NCBI GenBank assembly: GCA_030142905.1
Contig: JASJOG010000053.1
Coordinates: forward strand, 62,001-126,000
Length of the DNA stretch: 64,000 bases
DNA from: Heliopora coerulea
Taxonomy: Eukaryota; Cnidaria; Anthozoa; Scleralcyonacea; Helioporidae
Direction of reading: 5' to 3'
Below, in pieces: positions 1-9,632 of the stretch (the stretch's first letter is position 1; every line of letters starts with the position of its first letter). Made by a program: the position numbers and the translations under genes. The notes beneath the pieces were generated by a model. It was not told where the DNA came from, made no database searches, and saw only the letters and a list, made by a program, of their open reading frames with translations.

Positions 1-524
1 GCATTCTACCAAGAAAATGAGCGTATCCGGCATCTGCCCTGGCTGTTACGTCACAACAGGATCTGTCCTCCAACTTCAAGATGGTAGAGTGCGATATTTA
101 TCGTGGTCTTGGGCAGTACTATTTACACATTAGCCGCCAACGCAACCTTAAAAAACATGACTTTCTGTCAACCATCTCCAGAAGGTTTGAAGATAAAGAG
201 AAGTCCGAATATATTCCCTATGTCCTGTAACAAACTTTACTATAAAAAGAAAGACATAAAATTCAAGAGCAGTTGAACTACAACTGAAACATCAATGTAG
301 TTTTCTTGCCTCTAGTGATAGCTTTATGTAGAAATTCCAGCGCAAATTTTCAGTTGAGTATTACGTATATCTGGAGTTTAACTAAACTCATTTCATTCGT
401 GAAATTTGTTATTTCACATAAGTGGGATGGCTCATATCTTTTTGGCTGGAGTTTATCCTGGTATTGTCGACGACACTATCTTCTTGAACCTCGTCTAAAC
501 AGATGGCAACGATCACATATTTCG
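1..524. other. Left flank, no gene seen
   Basis: No exon with a convincing frame or domain was found on either strand. The stretch lies downstream of the minus-strand GPCR tail exon and may contain its 3' UTR, but no clear polyadenylation signal for that strand is visible. Confidence 0.4.
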
Positions 525-763
525 TTAAAAGTCTTCTAATGTCAGTTCATCAAAACTTTTGTTCCTGCTGCTCTTTCTCTTGGCGTTCTCCTTGCTTTCA
601 TCGTTATTCGTGATGTTACTAAACACCATTGGTCTGGAGTATTTCGTTCTCTTCGGGTGAATAGACGAAGTCTTTGATGTCCGCGGAGAACTTCCAGTTT
701 CTGACCTTTGTACGCTTCCAAAATTTGTGCGTGAAATATTGGGGCTTGCTGGTAACGTGTAGC
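525..763 (-). CDS. Probable cytoplasmic tail exon of the GPCR fragment
   Basis: After a pyrimidine-rich acceptor (TATTTTCGATTTTAG), one frame reads about 79 residues to TAA. The composition suits a receptor tail: rich in Ser, Thr, Arg and Lys, with segments such as SVQRSETGSSPRTSKTSS and an acidic end, SFDELTLEDF. Two other frames are also open here, so the choice rests on composition and on use of the acceptor. The entry phase (one base carried over) does not fit the phase-0 donor at 1845, so either another small exon intervenes or this is not the true tail. Confidence 0.45.
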
Positions 764-3350
764 CTAAAATCGAAAATATTAGAAGCCATTAAATTTTTAG
801 TAGAATGACTGGACATTTCACGCAAGATTGGAACCTTGCAAAATTTAACCAGAATCATCAGTCAAAACTTACATTTATTTTTACTGGGTAGCACATTGGT
901 AGCGATTGAAGCACGAGCTCTCCTCAAATCTTTTTTCTTATAGATTGCATCATGTATCTTAAAGTGAATAAATACTTTTTTAAAATTTTTGAAATTCACC
1001 CGATAAAGCATTGGAAAATATGTTTGTGGTAGGTTTTTTGTTAATTGAACCGTTACTACAATTGTCTTGTTTAATAGAATTCTCCATAACTGAAAATAAA
1101 AACTACCAAGTTATTAATTTTTCAAGTTGTATTTATAGTTTTAACCGTGTGAAAACTATTTTTATGTGTGAAAACTGTTCATGATCGACGCGAAGCTTTA
1201 GTCATAAAAATGTTACGAAGCTACATTCAATGCCCATTTGCGCCTTGGTAACCAAGTCACTATTGGTTAGATAATTTCATCATGGCTCAAGAAATAAGCC
1301 GATCAGTGTCATGTTTTGCTTACAAGCGAAGATGTCCTTGCCCTCTGGCCCTTACACTTGACTACGTTTTGTGCAACCGTAGTTTCAATTAGGTGACAGT
1401 GTAGGACTGGGTCGGTTTTTATGGCGAATTTTAATTGGCTGATTTCCTGATCTTTGGAAGACGGTTTAAACGTAAGATGTCATTTGTTTTTCATTTTTCC
1501 AAACAATACACTACCTGGTGTGAATTGAGATCATGTGGTGGTAAAGGCGTGACGAAACGACGGGGATCTGTCCTCAAAGATATTTCGCATGACATTTCAC
1601 GATTGGAAATAGTTTTTATATATAAAAGTGTTTCAATTCCATATGTGAACTGAAAACACTGAGAAGTTCAAATGTGAAATACATGTTTCGTTTACCAACA
1701 TTTCTAATTTGACATTTTTAACTAAGCCATTTGATGTATCAATTAACCAGGAATTTCATATGTGAAAATATTTCAGTTTCTTATGTTTTTCACATGTGAA
1801 ATGACATGTGAAATTTTCGTTAAAGTAATTTCGTCCTGACAAACCTGTTTATTAACTAGAACGTGAAAATAGAATATCATCAACCCCTGAAGTGAATTAA
1901 AAATGACGAAAAGATATTTGAAAACGATCAAATCTCTGTTGAACACGATCAGTCCAAAAGACCACGTGAGTCCAAGTAATGGAAGAAGAACAGCGGTTGC
2001 TTTCGCGCCAGATTTTGCCTTGTCCAGCGTTCTGCTTCTGCTAATATTATGGGAAGAAAACATCTTTCTTAAAGCCAAGATAAACACAACAATATTGACC
2101 TAAAATGGGTAAAAAAGCCAGATCAATTTAGGTATTTCTTGATATTAAAATGAAGTCTTATCTAGAACGGCGCTTAAGATGTCTTTTCTTACCCTTCGTT
2201 TATGCATTTTGTTTTAAGATTTTTGCAAGTTCTATTACTGTTGCATGAATTTAATAAGCCCGTAAAAGGTCTTGACGTCTGAATTTTAAAGTGAAAAACA
2301 ACTCGTGACGGCCGAATACGCGTAAAATTGACAACGGCTGATAAAGTACATGACTGTTGATCCACGCGTTGTGAGCTAAGTTTGACTGCACGTAGCGAAG
2401 AAGATTGTGCTACACTCTGTGAGAAATGTGCTGCCCAATAAGGTTCATATCTTGTTGCTAACTGTGAGTAATGTTCTGTTCCACACAGTGAGCGATGTTT
2501 TGTTACACACTGTAATATGATAACTTGTGAGACTTTTACTTGTTAAATAGGACTGTTCCTAAGTTTAGTGGCACAAAAGGATGCGTCATCTTTGATAACG
2601 AAACATCTTCCCGGCAACATGATTACAGCATATCTCGACGATTATATTTTGATGAAGTAGGTAACACGCAGTCCTCCTGTGCATTTCAATTTATGGTTTC
2701 TTTAAGAACCACTCTCTTGCAAATTAATTTAAAATTGAGTTAAAAAACTGTATGATTCCATTTACTAACATACCAACAGCGTCACACCAGCTAAGCCAAT
2801 GAACGTCCAAAGCAAAGGTCCCTTTGCTCTGAACCAACACGCATGCTCCCTTATGAATCCTTTTCTGTCCAAAAGGCACACCGATAACGCCACCACAATG
2901 GCGGGAATACCTATTGTACAAAGAACTTTATTCAGTTATTCAAAAAAATAATCGTTAAATATTATCTCAACAGTGGTCTAGTAAATTTGTTCGCCACAAG
3001 GATAAATCGTGAATGTATGAAATGGGAATGGAAATAAAATAAGTAGAATGAGAGTTTTCGACACAGAATATGCGAGTAAGAAAGGGGAGTAAACAAGCGA
3101 TGTGTTGATGATAATCACAATAATGAGGAAGTTGGTGATGATGGCAATGGTAATGATGATTAACGTGACGGTATTGATGATGATGGTGATGATGGAGGGT
3201 AAAATAATGATGTTGATGATATTGATCAGTAGCAAGTACGAAAATCTTCTTACCCCAGCCAATAGTGTAGAAAAGTCGAAAGTGTTTTCCTCCCAATCCA
3301 GAAAATATGCGAACGAGCTGAAGATAAGTGACAATTCCTTCACACAGCAT
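525..3350 (-). CDS. Adhesion-type GPCR, C-terminal part only (TM3-TM7 and tail)
   Basis: Three minus-strand exons with matching phases encode the last five helices of a family B2 (adhesion) G-protein-coupled receptor: 3254-3350, 2774-2910 and 1845-2099. Read together they give TM3 (MLCEGIVTYLQLV), the TM4 start (FYTIGWGIPAIVVALSV), the second extracellular loop with its cysteine (REHACWFRAKGPLLWTFIG), TM5 (GLAGVTLLVNIVVFILAL), TM6 (LLPLLGLTWSFGLIVF) and TM7 (FNSLQGLMIFYFHVLVNKQ). These match the conserved family pattern closely. A tail exon at 525-763 is likely, but its phase does not join directly, so a small exon may be missing between them. TM1, TM2 and the extracellular region are absent; the sequence about 115 bp upstream of the first exon is duplicated EGF-gene DNA. 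The receptor is therefore probably truncated and non-functional, unless its 5' exons lie elsewhere. Confidence 0.75.
764..1844. other. Intron of the GPCR fragment with ATGTGAAA-type short repeats
   Basis: No domain-bearing exon was found. From about 1660 to 1830 the motif ATGTGAAA and its complement recur irregularly, several times as palindromic CACATGTGAAA. A small exon linking TM7 to the tail could lie here but was not identified. Confidence 0.35.
3100..3220. repeat. GAT/ATG trinucleotide-rich tract
   Basis: An imperfect GAT/ATG-type trinucleotide repeat lies in the intron of the minus-strand GPCR fragment. It keeps frames open on both strands (His-rich on minus, Met/Val-rich on plus), but these are by-products of the repeat. 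Confidence 0.7.
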
Positions 3351-3660
3351 CTATCCAAACACGGATAGTACAAAGAATTATAACAATACAGGCACCGCGG
3401 TGCAAAATATCTAACGATCCAAAGGAAAAAGAGCATAAAAATGTTATAAAATACAAAAAATCAGGCTAATGACATTAAAAAAACGTACGATGATGCATTT
3501 AAAGCAGATTCCAATTGTAAGTGAAATTTAAATATAAATTTGTAACTGTTAACTGGATGAAAACGGACCGTCATTTTATTTTCAAATGAAACTTTTTGCG
3601 ATTCGATCGGTACGATTTACTGCGCATGAAAATCCACAAATTATCTAATTAATTGTTTAG

Positions 3661-6422
3661 ATATTGATGAATGTAGTCAATCACTTGACCTTTGTCATGT
3701 AAACGCAAGTTGCAACAACGTCATGTGCTCTTATAGTTGTTCGTGTAAGGACGGTTTCACAGGAGACGGTATCAGCTGTTCAGGTAAGTGACACGATCTG
3801 TAAGCTATTCTTATCTTAATTCTAAGTTGATTATCATTTTCCTAAATAAATTCAACTTGTGGCCTTTGGATTTTCACCGTTTTGTGGTCGTTAAACTTCC
3901 CTTTATTACACTTCTGACCAGTGACTAACTCTTTCTTGGATGGTGATGTGTTTGTGTGTTGGAAAGAACAATTGTCGACTGATTCTTCACAACCATTTTA
4001 ATAACGTTTATTAGACATCAACGAATGCAGTAATTCGCCCTATCCTTGCCATGAAAATGCAAGTTGTACAAACGTTATCGGTTCACATCAATGTGCATGC
4101 GAGGATGGATTTTCTGGTGATGGTTTCAGTTGTTCCGGTATGTCACATTTTGAAAATTACTCAGATATTGAGATGAAATAGTTGTATTTATAATGACAAA
4201 TTAATGTTTAATAACCGGTCGAGTTTCAAAATATCGCAATTTATGATATCCAATGACTAATTTGTAAACGTTCGTTGGCGGAAGTTAACTGGAACCTAAT
4301 TATGGTCTTCATAAACTTTTGAATAGACATTGACGAGTGTAGCCAATCGCCTTATCCTTGCCACGTCAATGCTCGTTGCAACAATATCATTGGTTCTTAT
4401 GGCTGTGAATGTGAGAATGGGTTTTCAGGAGAAGGAACCAACTGTGCAGGTTTGCTTATAGTATGGCACAATGGGATATATACCAAAAATCTAAAAACAA
4501 AAAAGCTCAGTAAATTTTTATATTCCGATAGTAGTTCAATGAATGACGTCATATAGGATTAATTCAGAAACTTTTGCAAACGAGGCTGCCCATAAGTTAT
4601 TGTATTAAACTCTGTGAAGTTTATCACGTATGCGCATGCTCTACGAGATGTAAACGCTCAGAAAAGCTTTCTCAGTCCTTACGAGAATCAAACCAGTAAC
4701 TTTCTAATCGCCATCGAAATGCTCTAACCGTTGACCTGCGTGGACTGAGATGATAAAGCAAAGGTCTGGGTCCATGTGGCTTATTACGCCAGTGGTCAGA
4801 TGGTGATACACCACACTAGTTAATGCTATTAGTCTGTAACATCACCGTCACGTCAGTAGAAATTACTTGCTAAGTTAGGATTTTGTTAACATGTCCGGCG
4901 CTTACCTTTTTTTAACCTAGATGTTAATGAGTGTGCGAACTCAGTTGATCACTGTCATGCAAATGCCAACTGCAGCAACACAGTGGGCTCATTCCAGGGT
5001 ACATGTTGGGGAGGATATACTGGGAATGGCACTGGATGTACCGGTAAGGGATACTTACGATAACCAGTCATCGGTTTGTTTCCATTAGCAATTTTTGTTG
5101 TGATTTAGGCTGTGCAATCCTTAAAGGCCGCAATTCTTAAAGCTTACGTTGCTGCATTTCAACGCAATTTAAGCGACAGGTGTAGTGGTAGCCTCGGTTT
5201 CGGCAATATTTCCTGCTGCGATTTCTTCAACCAAGCTAAATACGGTTCTTCATGTTTCCCTTCAAGGTTCTCTTTTTCACTCCTCTGTGTTGTTTTCTCC
5301 AAGTGAAAACTCAGCGACGAGGAAAGAATGTTTGGTGTCATCTAAAACAAACTATACAATTGATTCTGGTCGAGAAAATCACAAGTAAATTTGAGAAATT
5401 AAAATAAAATCACCGTTACTTTACACAATCAATTATTTCATATATGGCATAAAAACTGCACCCAAATCATAATGAAAACACACTCAATCATGTAAACAGG
5501 CCTTTAAATATCAATTCAAATCGAAAGAACCGTCGTTCATATTTCATCTGATACAAGTTATACTAAGGAAGGTACCTGACATCGAACTATCCTTAAGTAA
5601 TTTCAAGATGCAATGTAATATAGCATTGACCAAGTTTCGTAAATCAAGGGTTCGTAAGTAACACTATTCAACAATTTTTTCAACAGATATTGATGAATGT
5701 GATGTGTCGCCTGCTCTTTGCCATGCTAATGCAAACTGCAGCAACTCGCCTTGATCTTTCCAATGTGCATGCAAAGATGGATTTACTGGGAATGGTAGAA
5801 ACTGCTCGGGTACGTACAGGTAGTCCCATACACGTCCTTAAAATATTCAGATAATTATGGTATAACACAATAATGCCAATACTTCATTTATTCAAAGGAT
5901 CATTTTACTAGACTTCCATCTTGTTTTGTTTCTCACCAAGTCATGATCTTTTATGTTCCAAAAATTTAGATATCAACGAATGCGAAAAGTCGCCAAGTCC
6001 CTGCCATGTAAATGCAACTTGCCTCAACTCTGATGGATCGTACCAATGCAGATGCAAAAATGGATTTGAAGGAGATGGAATTACCTGTACAGGTAATAAT
6101 AAACAAATAATTGCTCACAGGTCTGTCGAGTAAAGACAAGTGGAAATTACATTTGAGATAAAACTACTATGACTCTAAAAATGGAAAAGTCAAATTTTAC
6201 AGTTACTGAACAATAAGACTGAGCTGTGTTGAGGTTGGATAGGAGCGTTGTTCCTCTTTCTGGCTAATTATATGGTCGATATTCTATCCCGATTCTTAGA
6301 CATAAATGAATGTGGACAATCGCCGCATCTATGTCATATTAACGCAACCTGTAGCAATGAAATTGGATCTTATCAGTGTATTTGTGAAGACGGATTTACT
6401 GGAGATGGGACAAATTGCACAG
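3661..6422 (+). CDS. Seven calcium-binding EGF exons of the duplicated cassette
   Basis: Each exon is 123 nt and codes for one cbEGF: D-I-[DN]-E-C at the start, six cysteines, and the Asn-hydroxylation pattern C-x-N-x4-[YF]-x-C-x-C. They pair one to one with exons at 43737, 44091, 44403, 45000, 45783, 46067 and 46397 of the large gene. The third donor is GTTTGC where the partner has GTATGC, a weaker site. The fifth exon contains the TGA noted in the gene-level entry. Confidence 0.85.
4671..4749 (-). repeat. Decayed tRNA-like SINE unit
   Basis: The minus strand shows a degraded tRNA-like body. Its right end resembles a B box (GGTTTGATTCTCG) and it is flanked by complementary CTCAGTCC/GGACTGAG ends. 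The same unit sits in the partner intron at 44751-44829, so it predates the segmental duplication. Confidence 0.5.
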
Positions 6423-7656
6423 GTGAATGAATAAATTATATAAAATATAATATATAATATAATATAATATAAATGTAAAGGACAGGAATATAAAGCAATT
6501 TTTCTCACGATTTTTAACGTGTGTAATAATATAAATGAAAAAATTTCTCAGTTCTGAGTGGTTGAGACCAATGCAACTTTAATTCAACACAGTGCAGAAA
6601 ACAGGTTATTGAGTGCCGTAAAAAAAAAAAATTCGTTGCAAATTGCTTGAGACAAGACACATTGCGATTGGTTGAAAAAAACCCCACAATTCATGGAAAG
6701 CCTGAGAAATACGATCTCCAAGGTCTCACACGACACAATTTTAGTGTAAGATTGTTCGTCCTGGTGTTTGTGATGCTGTCTCAATGCAAATTAATATCAG
6801 ATTGGACTACAAATGGTATGATTACCTGTGATGTGTGCTCACATACCCTTTTTGAACTGGAAGTGCAATCAATTTTCGTACCCGTTCCGCTCTTTCGCAT
6901 AACTTTAATCATTTTTATTATTTTCATTATTTTCAGCTAGTACAATTGTCGCAACATGTACATGTATTGCCAAAAATGATTTGGGAACAGACGAGCGGTG
7001 TTTGCATATCCATCGCTGTTCTTTGGAAGATAAAAACATATATAGTATGGAACTCATGCATAAATAGAATTAGTATACTTACACAGGTGATTATTAAAAA
7101 CCCCGCGTAGTGATTGACCAGAAAATTACGTCATAAAGCTTGATAATTACCTACGGGTGAATATAACAGAGAAGGCTCGAAAGCAAGATGGCGGCTACCT
7201 TCGTAAATGTTACCGAGGAGATTTTAAAAGTGCTAGTTCACTACTTTCTTTCAAATAATCACCTGTGTAATTATACTAAAACAATTATTCGCCTCAGGCT
7301 CAGTGAATATTATTGAATAATCCACAAGACGAAGTCAAGGGGATTATTCAATTCGCCTACGGGGAATAATTGTTGAATATAAAGAAAAAACCTGCACAAC
7401 GTATGTTTTATATATTACCAAACCTGAATACATGTTTGATCGAGATTCATAAAGGTCGTCCTTGAAGATTTTGGTGCGGACTCATGCAGGCATTCAAATT
7501 TACAGAATAGAACGATCTTGGGTACCAAAAATGGAAGTATGGTAGTGTTTTACTTCCAAATGAAGTTCATGACTGTAGAACTACTTGTTACGGGGAGAAA
7601 ATTGGTGAAAGTCATTTATAAGATTTAACTTTTTTCTTTCTTCTTTCAATTTGCAG
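6423..7656. other. Intron with AT microsatellite and TIR element
   Basis: The stretch begins with a TATAA-type microsatellite (about 6430-6475) at the edge of the segmental duplication. It then holds unremarkable sequence and the 7070-7279 TIR element. After that element comes GCCTCAGGC...GGGGAATAATTG sequence that recurs near 21700 and 32280. No exon was seen. Confidence 0.5.
7070..7279. mobile_element. Non-autonomous TIR element (MITE-like), 210 bp
   Basis: The ends are inverted repeats of about 26 bp: TTAGTATACTTACACAGGTG on the left and, on the complementary strand at the right, TTAGTATAATTACACAGGTG. There is no coding capacity. The interior (AAGATGGCGGCTACC, GTAAATGTTACCGAGGAG) is related, in reverse orientation, to sequence at about 21675-21935 and 32280-32480, so the family is dispersed in this genome. 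Confidence 0.6.
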
Positions 7657-7976
7657 TGGGAAAAGAACCCAAAATGAAATGTCTCCACGTAGGAAGGGAA
7701 TGGCACATTCTGTCGATCTCGGTCATCGTCGGTATGACCTTGGGATTGGGCATGTCATTTGGATCCCAGTTGGTATGTAAAAAGATGACCAAGGCCCAAC
7801 AGCGGAAGTCCAAACAGGTTAATCGCTCAGATCTTTATGACTATCCCATTATATCGACGACGTCGTCAGCGGACTACCAGAAATTAAATCTAAGGTTGAA
7901 TGAAGAAAATTGCTACCAGAGTTTACGTTTGATGACAAGAATGAAAAGTGCTGCGGAATCTACTTATGATAGCTAG
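7657..7976 (+). CDS. Terminal exon: membrane span and cytoplasmic tail
   Basis: The acceptor is CTTTCAATTTGCAG. Entry in phase 1 continues the EGF frame as V-G-K-E-P-K-M-K-C. A hydrophobic segment of about 25 residues (ILSISVIVGMTLGLGMSF) is followed by basic residues (CKKMTKAQQRKSKQ), as expected for a type I membrane protein. The tail has several tyrosines (LYDYPI, DYQKLNL, NCYQSL) and ends at TAG 7974-7976. It has no resemblance to the last exons of the large downstream gene, and I do not recognise the family. Confidence 0.7.
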
Positions 7977-8075
7977 ATCACAGAGAGCAGAGGGTACCTT
8001 CATCGTTTTTGGTTGCCCCCTGACGACATCGAAGCAGCATCCTTCTTCTTTCATCGTTTAAATTTAGTATTTCTT

Positions 8076-8081
8076 AATAAA
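8076..8081 (+). terminator. Candidate polyadenylation signal
   Basis: AATAAA lies 100 nt after the stop codon at 7976, a normal distance for the 3' end of the upstream membrane-protein gene. Confidence 0.5.
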
Positions 8082-9583
8082 CTAGAACTGCGATGTCGTG
8101 TAGCATTGTCAGTAACATAGCTTGGTATGCAGTTTTATGGTAAAGCTGGGAGAGCTTAGGGCAACTTTGGGGAGTTTTGGCCTTGTAAAGATTTAATAAA
8201 TTAGAGAGTTAATTCAGTGAATTGATTATGCCTCAAAATCTGGGAAATATCCCAGATGTAACGAGGTGTAAGCTGGATATGTAAAAAATAATCGGAGGGC
8301 ATGAGAATGAAAGTCAATGTTATCGCCAGTTGCCTTGGTTGCTCACCAAATGGTCATTCCTTGCTGGGTTTGTGACTGGGTTTGTCTGGGTTGTCTAAAA
8401 CATCAAATATACCATTATGAATGTCAATTAGAGATGTGAAAATTGAGAGTCAGTCGTACGTTTCCTCAAAGGAATAATATATCAGATATCATTTGTACTA
8501 TATTCGTCAATCTATAACAACTTATCTTCAAATGAAGTGACAAGTTGAGTAAGTAAAGTGAAATTTGATCTTTTCTTTGTGCATCCGGACACCTACATCA
8601 TATTACCCTAGAAACAAATAGTTGACACAGAAATTGTATTGAAATGAATCATAAGATACTCCGGATGAATGATCACTACAGTAATTACGACAAAATGATG
8701 CAGCAGTTTAAAGAGAGGCGAATACAGAACCAGTATAAATCAGTATAATAGGAGATTGGTCTGAAAGTTTTATCATTTAAGGTGAGTACATTGATAACTT
8801 AGCTTGATATTCTGATCATTTTTACGGGAAGCCTTTTTAAACGGTAAGTCATTGGATAATTGGGTGATTAAATGGTACTAAACAAACAATGTATCTTGTA
8901 TCGCCATGTCCTGTCATCTGTACTGTCATGTCCTTGTCATATATTGCCTTTTCCGAGGAACCATTTATCTTTGAACGTGCTGATAGGCATTTTTCGGCAT
9001 TAGCTACTTTTAACATCTGATGTATTTGCAAATGTATTTATCAAGCTGTTATTAAGACTATCATTTTTAAAACGTCGGTCACAAAGAATTATTTGTCCTG
9101 TAGATCAGTGGCATTTTGTACGTAGTTAATGTCACGACGTTCGCTCAAATCGACACATATTCAATGAGTATCAGAATATCCTGCACCAGTAAGGTGGGCT
9201 ATTTCGTTACGTATATACAGAAGTACAGAACCATCTTGCAACGATGAAAATCAGATAGTAGAGTTATGCCTATCGTAATCAAACGACATCTTATTTGCAG
9301 CGTGGGAAACAAAAACAACAACTTGTACAATTGAGCCGGCTGTGAAAATTCTTAAAAACTATTGATAGCTCTGGTTGACTGGGGCTAAAAAGGCACTGTG
9401 ATATTAGAAAAAAACAACTGGAGTGAACCGGCTCCCATAGAGTTATTTCAAATTTGAAAGTCTAAAGATTTCCAGCTGGGAAACTTAGGTTAAATATAAA
9501 ACAGGATGTCGTAATGAAACAGAAAGTATCTGGTGGTCGTTCAACATAGTTGCATTAACAGATTTCTTTTTCATTCTTTACAG
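8082..9583. other. Intergenic stretch ahead of the ADAM/EGF gene
   Basis: No exon was recognised. The promoter of the downstream gene should lie here; the only candidate core element seen is the TATAAA at 9495-9500. Confidence 0.4.
9495..9500 (+). promoter_or_regulatory. Possible TATA box of the ADAM/EGF gene
   Basis: TATAAA occurs about 85 nt upstream of the chosen ATG at 9584. The ATG itself directly follows a splice-acceptor-like tract (TTTTCATTCTTTACAG), so the true promoter may instead serve an upstream non-coding exon. In AT-rich DNA this match is weak evidence. Confidence 0.2.
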
Positions 9584-9632
9584 ATGTTCGTAATTCTACT
9601 CCTGGTGCTAGCTGGTGGATCTTACCAGTATG
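9584..9632 (+). CDS. ADAM/EGF gene: start codon and signal peptide exon
   Basis: The exon reads [16 protein letters not shown] and splits the next codon (phase 1) before GTAAGT. The hydrophobic run with small residues before SYQY fits a signal peptide. The ATG abuts an acceptor-like AG, so a non-coding leader exon may be spliced on upstream. Confidence 0.65.

Larger units (their letters stand above)
3464..6470 (+). repeat. Segmental duplication of the EGF cassette (partner 43531-46560)
   Basis: Exons and introns alike are nearly the same as 43531-46560, base for base, over about 3 kb. The left edge is near 3464, where the match starts at the shared CTAATGACATT. The right edge lies in the AT-rich microsatellite after the seventh EGF exon, near 6470. 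Intron sequence is retained, so this is a DNA-level copy and not a retrocopy. By eye the divergence is a few percent, including one stop codon and one lost and one gained cysteine in the coding exons of this copy. Confidence 0.9.
3661..7976 (+). pseudogene. EGF-repeat single-pass membrane protein, 5' end missing and one nonsense exon
   Basis: Seven phase 1-1 EGF exons (3661-3783, 4015-4137, 4327-4449, 4921-5043, 5687-5809, 5970-6092, 6300-6422) lead into a terminal exon at 7657-7976 that accepts the same phase. It encodes a membrane span and a tail of about 70 residues. No start codon exon or signal peptide is visible; the DNA to the left holds a minus-strand GPCR fragment. The exon at 5687 has TGA at 5752-5754 where the paralogous exon at 45783 encodes Gly. 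The exon at 4921 has lost a Cys (now Gly) and the exon at 3661 has gained one (Gly to Cys). Because all EGF exons are symmetric, skipping the fifth would restore the frame, so a working transcript is possible. I favour a rearranged, decaying gene. Confidence 0.6.

Noticed and set aside
619..858. Minus-strand 79-codon frame ending FVYSPEENEILQTNGV
   Set aside because: It overlaps the better tail frame at 525-763, which has a good acceptor and a receptor-tail-like composition. One of the two is a shadow; I prefer the other.
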